This document shows, in pieces, positions 44,364-53,769 of a DNA stretch of 64,000 bases. The position numbers were made by a program, and so were the translations under genes. Below the pieces are notes generated by a model. That model saw only the letters and a program-made list of their open reading frames with translations, was not told the origin of the DNA and did no database searches. The stretch covers positions 37,466-101,465 of the forward strand of contig JANQMD010000044.1 of NCBI GenBank assembly GCA_028280265.1, read 5' to 3'. Source of the DNA: Flavobacteriaceae bacterium (GTDB taxonomy: Bacteria; Bacteroidota; Bacteroidia; Flavobacteriales; Flavobacteriaceae). Position 1 is the first letter of the stretch. Every line of letters begins with the position of its first letter.

Positions 44364-44768
44364 TTAGAAGTTTCCATCTAATTTGCTTCTCGAAACTTGC
44401 TCTTTTTGAAATTTACTTGGTGATTTTCCTGTTTTTGTTTTGAATAACTTGCTAAATGAACCCAAGCTTTCAAAACCAACAGCAAAGCAAGTTTCTGTAA
44501 CTGTCATTCCTTTTTTTAGGTACTCTTTCGATTTTTCTATCCGTTTGTCGATTAAGTATTGCCTAGGTGTTAGGCCATAGTATCTTTTGAAGAGTCTCTG
44601 CAAATGATATTTTGAGGTAAACTTTACATGAGATAAAAAGTCCAGCTTCAAATCTTTTTCAAAGTTATTGTCAATGAAACGACGCGTTTCTATAACGGTT
44701 TGAATCTGCTTGTCATTTGAATAAAGATCATCCTTAATGAAACTTAATTTTTCTTGGTAGAATGTCAT
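44364..44768 (-). CDS. AraC family transcriptional regulator (HTH only)
   Basis: 134 residues, mostly the two-HTH AraC DNA-binding domain: ARRFIDNNFEKDLKLDFLSH..FTSKYHLQRLFKRYYGLTPRQYLIDKRI and the second HTH VTETCFAVGFESLGSFSKLFKTKTGKSP. There is no N-terminal sensing domain. Likely regulates the VOC gene downstream, in one operon. Confidence 0.9.
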   Translation of the reverse strand: MTFYQEKLSFIKDDLYSNDKQIQTVIETRRFIDNNFEKDLKLDFLSHVKFTSKYHLQRLFKRYYGLTPRQYLIDKRIEKSKEYLKKGMTVTETCFAVGFESLGSFSKLFKTKTGKSPSKFQKEQVSRSKLDGNF

Positions 44769-44921
44769 TTTTAATGATTCAGTCTTGTGTTAAGATGATA
44801 CCTAAAGGTTTTTAAACATCAATCGGAAAAATAACTTTGTTACAGTGCCGAAATCTGAAGCTTGTTAAAAATAGTAAATATTTTTGCAGTAAATAAAGTC
44901 TTGTATTCTAGTTAGTGGCTT

Positions 44922-45212
44922 TTATTGCTTAAATCTGCGAATTATTTTTCTTATAAACTCCGACAGGAAGTGTAAGTCTTTCTTTATTGCATCTTTTTCA
45001 AACTGACTGATGTTTTTGTCTTTTACTTTCTCCCAATTTGTTTTTAAAGTAGCAACATCAGAATTGATCAAATTTTTCTCATACTGACTTACTTTGCTTT
45101 TAAATTCATTTACGAGTTGTGCTACCTGAATGTTGATTTTTTCGGATTTAGGCTGGGCATTCCAGGTGTTTTTAACGTCTTGCCAAATGTTTTCTTGTTC
45201 TCTATTCCACAT
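44922..45212 (-). CDS. small charged helical protein behind an ECF sigma factor
   Basis: 96 residues, helical and highly charged (MWNREQENIWQDVKNTWNAQPKSEKINIQVAQLVNEFKSKV), no membrane helix. It starts two bases after the sigma factor gene ends, so it is co-translated. Position is that of an anti-sigma factor, but the sequence lacks the usual zinc or membrane anti-sigma features. A cognate regulator is inference. Confidence 0.6.
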   Translation of the reverse strand: MWNREQENIWQDVKNTWNAQPKSEKINIQVAQLVNEFKSKVSQYEKNLINSDVATLKTNWEKVKDKNISQFEKDAIKKDLHFLSEFIRKIIRRFKQ

Positions 45213-45214
45213 AA

Positions 45215-45709
45215 TTATGCTATTTTATTGGTGATACAATTCAATAAGATTTTTTTAATTCTTTTCATTTTTACTGCAATATGGTTCTCTGTTAATCCTG
45301 TGATTTTGGCAATTTCCTTGTATTTCAACCCTTCTAAATAAAGAACAATGATCGATGTATTCTCACTGTTTAGTTTTGAGATGCAAGAAGCAAGTTTCTT
45401 ATATTTTTCTTGCTGATCACTGTCACTAGAAATTTCTACAGGAATGAATTGAATAGCCTCCAGTTTTACAGTTTTGAAATCTTTTTTTGCTGATTTCTGT
45501 TTGAATCTAAGGCAGACATTCAGTGTAATTCTATAGACCCAAGTGTCAATGTTTGAATTGCCTTTAAAGGATGGGATAGATTTCCAAATTGCAAAAACTA
45601 CTTCTTGGAATAGGTCCTGAGGTTCTAAAGGAGAAACTGCATAAATTCTACAAATTCTGTAAATCTTCTCTTTATTCTTCTCAAGTAATTGTTCAAATAT
45701 TTCTGTCAT
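45215..45709 (-). CDS. RNA polymerase sigma factor, ECF/sigma-70 family
   Basis: 164 residues with region 2 (LEPQDLFQEVVFAIWKSIPSFKGNSNIDTWVYRITLN) and region 4 (NSENTSIIVLYLEGLKYKEIAKITGLTENHIAVKMKRIKKIL). Recognises alternative promoters. It is followed by the small charged gene. The regulon is not visible. Confidence 0.92.
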   Translation of the reverse strand: MTEIFEQLLEKNKEKIYRICRIYAVSPLEPQDLFQEVVFAIWKSIPSFKGNSNIDTWVYRITLNVCLRFKQKSAKKDFKTVKLEAIQFIPVEISSDSDQQEKYKKLASCISKLNSENTSIIVLYLEGLKYKEIAKITGLTENHIAVKMKRIKKILLNCITNKIA

Positions 45710-45822
45710 TCGTCTTTGTGTCTTTGATTGTTACTCTATGCTTGTTTAGTTACAAGAGTTTTTAAAATATGACAGATTTTTAGATTTATTTTTTAGAGTA
45801 GGTCAATGGCACGACAATTCTA

Positions 45823-46362
45823 TCATTTCAATTTATCTGCATGCAGCTTACGTAATTTCTGCAATTTGGGTGTAATCACAAAGCTACAATAACCTTGCTC
45901 AGAATTGTTTCTGTAATAATCTTGGTGGTAATCTTCGGCTTCGTAGAAAATTTCCAACGGACTAATTTCCGTGACAATCTTCTGATCAAAATAGGGAGCG
46001 AGTTGTTCTAAAACTACTTCTGCAATTTCTTTTTGTTTGTCATCGTGGTAAAAAATCACAGAGCGATATTGTGTGCCTACATCGGCACCCTGTCGATTCA
46101 ACTGTGTAGGATCATGAGTCGTCATAAAAATGACCAACACATCCTCATAGGAAATCACATTGGCATCAAAGGTCACTTGGATCACTTCCGCATGTCCTGT
46201 CAAACCCGAACATACTTCTCTGTAGGTGGGTTTCCCGGGAGCGTTTCCTCCAGAATATCCTGAGACTACTTTTTCAATTCCTTTTAGCTCTAAAAAAATG
46301 GCTTCTGTACACCAAAAGCATCCTCCACCAAAAGTGGCTGTTTGTATGTTTTTATTACTCAT
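45823..46362 (-). CDS. msrA: peptide-methionine (S)-S-oxide reductase
   Basis: 179 residues. Catalytic GGGCFWCTEAIF (Cys about 16), SGYSGG, YYRNNSEQGYC and the C-terminal KLRKLHADKLK are intact. It repairs methionine-S-sulfoxide. The msrB gene lies 120 bp upstream on the same strand. The gap between them contains repeats, so co-transcription is uncertain. Confidence 0.96.
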   Translation of the reverse strand: MSNKNIQTATFGGGCFWCTEAIFLELKGIEKVVSGYSGGNAPGKPTYREVCSGLTGHAEVIQVTFDANVISYEDVLVIFMTTHDPTQLNRQGADVGTQYRSVIFYHDDKQKEIAEVVLEQLAPYFDQKIVTEISPLEIFYEAEDYHQDYYRNNSEQGYCSFVITPKLQKLRKLHADKLK

Positions 46363-46369
46363 ATTTTAA

Positions 46370-46475
46370 AATCTGTCTTTACGAGTCTTTCGTCTGTCGC
46401 TCAAGACAGGCTAAAACGAAGTAATCTGCTTAAATCTAAAAAGGTTGCTTCTCACACTTTAGTGTGATCGTAATG
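46370..46475. repeat. degenerate repeats and a TCACAC-TTTA-GTGTGA hairpin between msrB and msrA
   Basis: GTCGCTCAAGACAGGC and ACGAAGTAATCTGC resemble the dispersed family. TCACACTTTAGTGTGA (46452-46467) is a perfect 6-bp hairpin. No terminal T-run follows on the minus strand, so it is not a convincing terminator. Confidence 0.5.
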
Positions 46476-46481
46476 AAGTTG

Positions 46482-46922
46482 TTAACTTAATTTCATGGAT
46501 TCAGAATTGATGCAATAACGCAATCCACTGGGTTCTGGACCATCAGGAAATACATGTCCTAAGTGTCCATCACAGGTATTGCACATGACTTCTACACGAA
46601 TCATTCCGTGAGAGGTGTCTTTTCTGTATTTGATAGCATTCTCAACGATGGGCTGCGTAAAACTAGGCCAACCTGAGCTTGAATTGAACTTGATGGTTGA
46701 ATCAAACAAGCGCGTACCACAGCAAATGCAACTGTAGGTGCCTTCTTCAAAAATGGAACACAATTCACCAGAAAAAGGACGCTCTGTTCCTTTTAGTCGT
46801 GTAATTCTAAATTGTTCTGGTGTTAATATTTGACTCCACTCTTCGTCTGTTTTTTCTACTCTTCTATCGGGAGTAGGGTTGCCATTCACTGAAAAATGAA
46901 TGACATCTTTCCATGTAATCAT
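46482..46922 (-). CDS. msrB: peptide-methionine (R)-S-oxide reductase
   Basis: 146 residues. The two zinc CxxC pairs are CICC (about 76) and CNTC (about 119). SGWPSFTQP and the catalytic RYCINSESM are present. It reduces methionine-R-sulfoxide and complements MsrA. It is divergent from the HD/Pycsar-like gene. Confidence 0.95.
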   Translation of the reverse strand: MITWKDVIHFSVNGNPTPDRRVEKTDEEWSQILTPEQFRITRLKGTERPFSGELCSIFEEGTYSCICCGTRLFDSTIKFNSSSGWPSFTQPIVENAIKYRKDTSHGMIRVEVMCNTCDGHLGHVFPDGPEPSGLRYCINSESMKLS

Positions 46923-47058
46923 ACGGTCTTTTTTGTGAGTTAAATTTACTGAAATAATACGGCAATAAGTACGACAGATTAGACGTTTTCGAGGGGTGAA
47001 TCTTACAAATTAGACCAAACGACAATTTTATTCCTAAATTCGTAACAAATAATCGTGT

Positions 47059-48255
47059 ATGGAAACTTTATTGCTAGAAGCTGAGAAGTATGTCTCTTCT
47101 TTATTGAACAACAAATTGGATCATCATTTTGTGTATCATAATTTGAGTCATACGCAACGCGTGGTTGCGGCAACCAAAGAGATCATAGAAGGAGAGCAAA
47201 TATCTGAGGAAGATGCCAATAAATTAATTGTTGCAGCATGGTTTCATGATACTGGTTATACACAATCAATTACAGATCATGAAGATCATAGCATTAAAAT
47301 TACCCGAGCATTTTTAAAGGATCATGAGGTCTCTGAGGAATTTATCGATGAGGTTTCTCATTTGATTGCTGCGACTAAGATGGGCTATGAGCCTTTGAAT
47401 CATTTAGAAAAAGTGATTTGCGATGCAGATTGTGCACATTTTAAAGACAAGGATTATTCTCAGATTAGTGAATTGTTGCGAAGAGAGTGGGAGCTGAGTC
47501 AGAGTAAAACCTACGACGATATTCAGTGGATTGAAGAGAACATTTCATTTTTCACGAAGTATCATCGATACTATACAGATTTTGCTCTGGAAAATTGGCA
47601 AGGAGGCAAGGATAAAAACTTAGCGTCTTTGTTCAAGAACTTAAACAAGCAACACAAAGAGAAAAAGAAAAGTGAGAAGAAAGCCGAAGAACTAGCACTT
47701 AAAAAAGACAAAGCACGATTGCCAGAACGCGGTATTGAAACGATGTTTCGTGTGACGTTGAGAAATCATATTACCTTAAGTGATATTGCGGATACGAAAG
47801 CGAATATTTTACTTTCAGTAAATGCTATTATCGTTTCTCTGGCACTATCGAATTTGTTACCAAAGTTAGACAATCCGTCTAATGGTTACTTAATTATTCC
47901 TTCCATTATTTTTATCCTTTTCACAGTAATTTCTATGGTTTTATCAGTTTTAGCAACTCGTCCGAATGTCACGAGTGGTAAGTTCACCAAAGAGGATGTA
48001 GAAAAGAAAAAAGTAAATTTGTTGTTCTTTGGAAACTTCCATAAGATGAAACTAGATGAATTCGAATGGGCTATGGGAGAAATGATGAAGGACAAAGACT
48101 ATCTCTATGGTTCCATGACGAAGGACTTGTATTTCTTGGGCTTGGTGTTGAACCGTAAATACAGCCTGCTACGAACCACTTATACCGTATTTATCATTGG
48201 AATTTTAATCTCCGTGATTTCCTTTGCTGTTTCTTTTAAGATGCAAGGAGCGTGA
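47059..48255 (+). CDS. HD phosphohydrolase fused to a Pycsar-type membrane effector domain
   Basis: 398 residues. An N-terminal HD domain (about 1-180) keeps the metal ligands: H in NLSHTQRVV, HD in AAWFHDTGY, D in CDADCAHF. A charged linker (about 205-225) leads to a C-terminal domain with IETMFRVTLRNHITLSDIADTKANILLSVNAIIVSL and three or four membrane helices, matching the PycTM family (formerly DUF5706) that breaks membranes in Pycsar phage defence after binding a cyclic nucleotide. No PycC-type cyclase is adjacent. The HD part could destroy the signal, so a self-limiting or housekeeping role is possible. Confidence 0.82.
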   Translation: METLLLEAEKYVSSLLNNKLDHHFVYHNLSHTQRVVAATKEIIEGEQISEEDANKLIVAAWFHDTGYTQSITDHEDHSIKITRAFLKDHEVSEEFIDEVSHLIAATKMGYEPLNHLEKVICDADCAHFKDKDYSQISELLRREWELSQSKTYDDIQWIEENISFFTKYHRYYTDFALENWQGGKDKNLASLFKNLNKQHKEKKKSEKKAEELALKKDKARLPERGIETMFRVTLRNHITLSDIADTKANILLSVNAIIVSLALSNLLPKLDNPSNGYLIIPSIIFILFTVISMVLSVLATRPNVTSGKFTKEDVEKKKVNLLFFGNFHKMKLDEFEWAMGEMMKDKDYLYGSMTKDLYFLGLVLNRKYSLLRTTYTVFIIGILISVISFAVSFKMQGA

Positions 48256-48307
48256 TTAATGAGTTAATGATATAATGTGAAAATGTAGCAATGACGAAAA
48301 GGTTGCT

Positions 48308-50692
48308 TTATGACTTTATTTCTTCGATTAAATCCTGAAAACTGATGGTTTTTTTATCGTCAAAATCTTTTTGGTAGACAACTTCAATACGAAGGGCTTT
48401 CAATCCAGAAACCCCCTGAAGATCTTCTAATTCTAGTTTCTCTACTTTCCCTAAGAAGTTTTTAGATTGCAAGTATTTGATATACTTCAAATATTCATCA
48501 GCGTCTTTGTCTTGAGAGTATACAATAGAAATCTTTCCAGGGACTGTTAATCGCTCATCTGTTCCTTTGATATGGGCTTTGTCGATTCGTTTTTTGATGA
48601 TTTCATAACGAATGTTATACGCTCCATCTACATCAAACTGTTTCTCGTCCATTCGAAAACGGATCGATAGTGGATTGCTATGCACTAAGATTAAAGAAGC
48701 AACTTGTAGATCATAAGGCAAACACTGTCTCATAGAGTTTGCAATATTTTCCATTTCACACATGAGTTGCAATTGCCACAGACGTAGGTTGTACAAATAA
48801 ATAGAGTCAAAATTCTGGTTGTTTACCAAAGATTGCCCAATGTACATGTCGTGTTCTACACCATCTGTTTTGTAACGCTCAAAATAATGCGGGAACATTT
48901 GTTGCGCTTCCAACTGTTTGGTATCGATAAATTTAGCAAGCTTATCATTTAGCATGGAAACACTGTCTTCATAAGATTTTCTCTTTTCGTAAACCACATG
49001 AAGATTTGGATCCAAGCGATTCATATAGACATCCACTTGTTTGGAAAGTGATTTCCCTAAACCTTTGATGTGCTTGAATACAGGATAAATCTCTCGCTTT
49101 AAGAAATCTAAAATGCCAATCTCATCACCTGCATTTAGACCGTCTTTTACATGAAAAACATATTCTTCGACTCGAAACATCAACTCTCGATATATGGGCA
49201 GGTTTTCTGTTTCACAGGCTTTTTTCAATACGGAAATGGCTAAGGACAACTGGGTCATTAAATCTTCACGTATGGCTTCGTTTCGTGCAGTAGAAGACCC
49301 TTTGATGTCTGATTGACCAAACAAAGGATAGACTTCTTCAAAAACAATTTGATCGGGTTTTGCTTCTTCAATACCCAATTGTATTTCGTTGTAATACTTT
49401 TCAGCAGCTTCTTCAAATCGCCATTTTACAGAATCGTGAATAGAAGTGTAATGCTCTTGAATGGTTGCTTCAACAATATTTTTATGCTCTTCAGTAGCTC
49501 TTTCCACGGCAGCTTCAAAAGCAGGAATGATGTCTTTCAATTTGTTGACATTGATGGAGTTGAGTTCGTAAGGTCTAGGAGATGCCAGTTCTAAAACAGC
49601 TAAAACTTCATCATTGGTCGCCTTGATAGGAATGAGAATTACACTGCCAATATCTTTCCTTTTCAGCGCTTTGTAAAAAGAGTTAAACCCAGACCTCTTA
49701 CCATATTTTTCGGTATTTGAAATGGCAATGATTTCGTGGTCTCTAAAAATCTTCTGAGAGATGTAATCACAGAAAAAATCAGAACATTTAAATTGATGTC
49801 CTTGGTCAAAAAGTAAACTTTCAGCAATTTTGACCTGGGTAATACCTTCTGGTTTCGATAAATCGAATAATGTAAACCCTAACAACAGATCATTAATGTT
49901 GTAAAACTCTCTTAGATTGACTTGTAATTTTTCCGTAAGATTGTCACCACCTTTTAACAAATTGGTTCGGATCGAAGAAATGGTTTCATCAGCAGTAACA
50001 TCAAAAAGATTCATCAAACCAAAGCCTTTCATGATATAGCTATTGGGAGGAAACTTCTCTTTCCAAACTTCTATATTGTCAAAATTATCTAGCAACTCGT
50101 GGTAATCTTCTTCGGTTATTTTTGGAGCATTTTCTGTAGTAAATACCTCCATAAAGTCGCCATTAAAAGCGGCTCTGTAATGCCTTGTAATTCCAGCTTT
50201 TTTGTCTGGAATATCGAAATAAAAAGGTCTTTTTAGATCTACGTTATAACCGTAGGCATAAGTGAGGATAAATGTACAACACATGATGTACATAAGATCG
50301 TCTTCAAAGTTTCGGACGCTTAATTCAAAATCATCACCTGCATTGTCCAGAATATTTTCAAATCGCTCGGTAAATTTAAAAGAGGTGAATGAGAACGGAA
50401 CGCTGGCCGCCTTGATTTCATTCAGAGCAAGAGCTTCTGGAAACAAAGACTCTAAAAGGAAATCTATTTGCTCTTGATACTTTTCCAATAAAGAAAAATC
50501 AGAGAATCCCTCAATTAGCTCAGGATACTTTTTAAATTCAGCAACCATATCCTTCGCAGACTTGTGATATGGATGGTGCTCATTCTCTTTGTTGGCATAC
50601 TTTTCAAATAATGAAAATGCCTTTTTAAAAGAGATGAAAAGCTGCAAAGGCAGATCCGTGCTTTTATCCATTGACGAGTGTACTATTCTCAT
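48308..50692 (-). CDS. GAF domain protein
   Basis: 794 residues (a second Met seven codons in, MDKSTDLPLQLF, is an equally good start). Soluble. A GAF-like domain lies at about 280-400 (ITQVKIAESLLFDQGHQFKCSDFF, IGSVILIPIKATNDEVLAVLELASPRPYE). The N- and C-terminal thirds are helical with no known enzymatic motif. It converges on the HD/PycTM gene with a 52-bp gap, an arrangement I recall from other Flavobacteriaceae but cannot verify here. GAF domains often bind cyclic nucleotides. Confidence 0.75.
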   Translation of the reverse strand: MRIVHSSMDKSTDLPLQLFISFKKAFSLFEKYANKENEHHPYHKSAKDMVAEFKKYPELIEGFSDFSLLEKYQEQIDFLLESLFPEALALNEIKAASVPFSFTSFKFTERFENILDNAGDDFELSVRNFEDDLMYIMCCTFILTYAYGYNVDLKRPFYFDIPDKKAGITRHYRAAFNGDFMEVFTTENAPKITEEDYHELLDNFDNIEVWKEKFPPNSYIMKGFGLMNLFDVTADETISSIRTNLLKGGDNLTEKLQVNLREFYNINDLLLGFTLFDLSKPEGITQVKIAESLLFDQGHQFKCSDFFCDYISQKIFRDHEIIAISNTEKYGKRSGFNSFYKALKRKDIGSVILIPIKATNDEVLAVLELASPRPYELNSINVNKLKDIIPAFEAAVERATEEHKNIVEATIQEHYTSIHDSVKWRFEEAAEKYYNEIQLGIEEAKPDQIVFEEVYPLFGQSDIKGSSTARNEAIREDLMTQLSLAISVLKKACETENLPIYRELMFRVEEYVFHVKDGLNAGDEIGILDFLKREIYPVFKHIKGLGKSLSKQVDVYMNRLDPNLHVVYEKRKSYEDSVSMLNDKLAKFIDTKQLEAQQMFPHYFERYKTDGVEHDMYIGQSLVNNQNFDSIYLYNLRLWQLQLMCEMENIANSMRQCLPYDLQVASLILVHSNPLSIRFRMDEKQFDVDGAYNIRYEIIKKRIDKAHIKGTDERLTVPGKISIVYSQDKDADEYLKYIKYLQSKNFLGKVEKLELEDLQGVSGLKALRIEVVYQKDFDDKKTISFQDLIEEIKS

Positions 50693-50844
50693 ATTTGCAG
50701 AGATTGGATTAATAAAACTGTGATGATATGACTACAAATCTACAAAATTGTAACAGGTTGGTCGTTTTTTTGTGTTCTGATTACAAAATGAAAGGTTTTG
50801 GAAGGGAAGATATAGGGGTAAAATAGTTTCTGAAAAACAAGAAG

Positions 50845-53616
50845 TTAGTCGAAAATCACAAAGTTGTTTTTCCGATTTCCTTTGCTTCCGAGTGTGTTGA
50901 ACTTCCAGCTAAAACTCAGCATAACAAATTGCCTTAGTACGATACTTTCCGAATCTTCGATAAAGTTTTGGTTGGCTCTTCTTCTAGCATTGGTATTCTG
51001 ATTCAAGAGGTCATATACTTTTAAAGTAAGAGTGGCTTTGTCACTTAGTAAACTGTATGCCAAGGATGAATTCCAAAACCAAGAGCTTCTCTGAAAACCA
51101 GGTGCTACATTTGGATTGTATTGATACTGTATGTCGTTAGCCCATTCCAATTTCTTAGGAGCGAATGTCTTTGTTCGAATGCGAACATTGTGTCGTGTGA
51201 AATTCTGACCGCTTAACTGGTCAATATTAAAAGAGGTTTTAGACAGTGAAACAAAGTATCTAGGATAGATTTCAAACCAGTCTTTCCAGGTGAAAGTAAC
51301 TCCTACATTTGGACTTAAAGAGGTGTTCAATGAGTTGTACTTGATTCCATTGAAAAAGTTGACATTCCTATTGATATTGGTTGAAAATCCTGCTCTTATT
51401 TTAAGAGAACGAATGGTGTCTAACTTAATTTTTTTACTAATGTTTGCATTGGCATTGATTCGATAATTTCCATTTACATTTTCATAAGTGGTATTTCGAA
51501 TTAAGTTTTGATCAATTACCGATTTGCTTACCACTTGATTGTCGATCATACTTCCACTAAAATAGCTAAAGAAGCCTGTTCCTTTTTGGAAATCGAAACT
51601 GTTAAAACCAAAGTAGACTCTATTGGTGTTTGAAGGTTTTAATGCTGGATTACCTGTAATGATATTCAATGGGTTGGAAATATCTGTAAAAGGTTGTAAT
51701 TGTGATAGCCGAGGTGTATTGTTTCTTAAGGAATACCCCAAATAAGTGGATGATTTTTGACTAAATCTATAATTAAAATTACCATTCAATTGAAGGTTGC
51801 TAAAGGTTCTTTTTAAACTCTGAGTGGGACGAAGAACATCTGAATTCTCCAATGTTCTGGTAATGTAACCTGTTTCGAAACTGATTCTTCCTTTTTTTGT
51901 TCTGTAAGACAATCGAAGACTAGGGGTGGATGTTCTGTCAAAAAAGGTAAAATCTGTACTCAGAGCAGTATTGAATGTCTGCTGATTGGTAGTTGGATCT
52001 AAATTAAAAGTATTTCTAAGATTCTCTCTCTTGTCGTTTCTGTAATTGTATTTAAAATCTAGGAAGAGTTTTTTGGCAATGAAAGGATAGCGATAGGTAA
52101 ATTGAGTTTGAAAACTATTGAAATCGATTGTTTCATCACCTACTTGATTTCTATTGTCTGTGGTAGGATTCGTGCCAAAAATATCAACTTTAGAATTAAA
52201 TCTTGTTGTAATTTCAGTTTTGTCAATTTGGTTTGTAATTCCTAGTTTTAGAAAAGACCCTTTGCTGTTCAATCGTTTGGTAAAGTCCAATCGATTTCTA
52301 AAGTTACGAGCGTCTGCATCTCTAAAATTATTGCTCGTAGAGTTGTTAATCAACGCGTTTGCACTGTCAAAAGATTCTTCAAATTGATTGCTAGTACTTC
52401 TATTTCTATTCAGTGTTAGAGACGGTTTGATATTGATTAAGAAAGTGGAATCAATTTCAATATCAAAATCGAGATTCATCCGTTGATTTCTATTTTCATT
52501 TTTGCTTGTAGAATTGGCATTGGTGAAGAAAGAACTTCCATCTGGTAAGAACGTCTCTCTATTTCTAGAGGTTGCATTTTCGTTATCGGAATTCGAGTAG
52601 AAATAATCTCCGTTAATATCGAATCCTTTTCCATATTCATCCGCATAAGTTGCACCTAGATTTTGAGAGGTGGTGATACCGCTTCCGCTTCCAAAAGCGA
52701 GCCCTCCTACATTAAAAGAACCATTGCTGCTCACAGAAATATTATTACCGCCAAACATGTTCATAATTTCACCAAAACTAAATCCAGGTGAGTTGGTATT
52801 GTTACCACCGCCTAGAATACTGATTCGTCTTTTGTCATTGAAGCGATTGACAATTCCCGCAAACTCATACAAATTGTCTGTTCCTTTTCCTGCCGAGAGC
52901 CTTCCAAAATACCCTTTGTTGTTCTCTTTTTTAATGGTAAGGTTGATGGTTTTATTTTCGTCATCTCCTTTCTCACCTGTAAAAGCTTCTGACTTTGTTT
53001 TTGTATCTGTCACTTGAACCTTCTCAATGATCTCCTTTGATAAATTTCTAGTGGTAATCGTTGGATCGTCACCAAAGAAAGGTTTTCCATTGACTAGTAT
53101 TTTGTTTACAGGTTTTCCATTGACGGTGATTTTGCCTTCTGCATCTACTTCAACTCCAGGTAATTTTTTCAATAAATCTTCAACATTGGCGTCTTTCTTG
53201 GTTTTAAAGGATTTTACGTTGAATTCTAAAGTGTCTTTTTTAATGGTTATGGGAGCTCTTGATTTGACAACTACTTCATCTAGCATATTTGCTGTTTCCA
53301 TTGCAATTTCCCCTAAGTTAATAGCTGGGTTATCAAATGTTATTTTTTGGCTGTAGGATTGATATCCGATAAAAGAAATGACCAGACGAAGCTCTTTTTC
53401 AAAGGTTTTTCCTTCTAACTTAAATCGCCCTTTGCTGTCAGTAATCGTATAAGAGACCACCGAACTGTCCTTTATTTTTTCTAGGTGTGCTGTGGCAGCT
53501 TCTAAGAAAGTCGCATCACTTTTTGATTTTAAAACTCCTTCAATAGAATAGGTTTTTGATTGGGCAAAACCGATAAAAGCACTAAGGATAAGGATAAAGC
53601 AGAAAATCTTTTTCAT
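50845..53616 (-). CDS. outer-membrane TonB-dependent receptor-like barrel with CarboxypepD-like N-domain
   Basis: 923 residues from MKKIFCFILIL. The track start 15 codons earlier is not signal-like. Signal peptide (to FAQS), a regulatory-like beta domain (about 22-100), a plug with VVVKSRAPITIKKDTLEFNV and KLPGVEVDAEGKITVNGKPV, and a long barrel ending in AYSLLSDKATLTLKVYDLLNQNT and MLSFSWKFN. This matches the outer-membrane-protein-barrel family of Bacteroidota TonB receptors. The substrate is unknown and no SusD partner is adjacent. Confidence 0.9.
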   Translation of the reverse strand: MKKIFCFILILSAFIGFAQSKTYSIEGVLKSKSDATFLEAATAHLEKIKDSSVVSYTITDSKGRFKLEGKTFEKELRLVISFIGYQSYSQKITFDNPAINLGEIAMETANMLDEVVVKSRAPITIKKDTLEFNVKSFKTKKDANVEDLLKKLPGVEVDAEGKITVNGKPVNKILVNGKPFFGDDPTITTRNLSKEIIEKVQVTDTKTKSEAFTGEKGDDENKTINLTIKKENNKGYFGRLSAGKGTDNLYEFAGIVNRFNDKRRISILGGGNNTNSPGFSFGEIMNMFGGNNISVSSNGSFNVGGLAFGSGSGITTSQNLGATYADEYGKGFDINGDYFYSNSDNENATSRNRETFLPDGSSFFTNANSTSKNENRNQRMNLDFDIEIDSTFLINIKPSLTLNRNRSTSNQFEESFDSANALINNSTSNNFRDADARNFRNRLDFTKRLNSKGSFLKLGITNQIDKTEITTRFNSKVDIFGTNPTTDNRNQVGDETIDFNSFQTQFTYRYPFIAKKLFLDFKYNYRNDKRENLRNTFNLDPTTNQQTFNTALSTDFTFFDRTSTPSLRLSYRTKKGRISFETGYITRTLENSDVLRPTQSLKRTFSNLQLNGNFNYRFSQKSSTYLGYSLRNNTPRLSQLQPFTDISNPLNIITGNPALKPSNTNRVYFGFNSFDFQKGTGFFSYFSGSMIDNQVVSKSVIDQNLIRNTTYENVNGNYRINANANISKKIKLDTIRSLKIRAGFSTNINRNVNFFNGIKYNSLNTSLSPNVGVTFTWKDWFEIYPRYFVSLSKTSFNIDQLSGQNFTRHNVRIRTKTFAPKKLEWANDIQYQYNPNVAPGFQRSSWFWNSSLAYSLLSDKATLTLKVYDLLNQNTNARRRANQNFIEDSESIVLRQFVMLSFSWKFNTLGSKGNRKNNFVIFD

Positions 53617-53711
53617 GATGGTGTTGATCGTTGATGGTTTCTTTTCTATACGATAGACCACAATTTTTAATTTTTGTCACAAAATTTCTTGCACAAATTT
53701 GAAATGTGTGA

Positions 53712-53719
53712 CAAACATA
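53712..53719 (-). promoter_or_regulatory. putative -7 box for the TonB-type receptor gene
   Basis: On the minus strand TATGTTTG fits TAnnTTTG, about 96 nt before the chosen ATG. A matching TTG is not seen at the proper distance. Confidence 0.3.
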
Positions 53720-53769
53720 GAGATAAAAATGAATTACTCTACATTTGTAGAATTAAAATTTTCTTAAAA

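Noticed and set aside
52670-53017. 115-residue plus-strand ORF opposite the TonB-type receptor
   Set aside because: Shadow ORF within a confidently assigned receptor gene.
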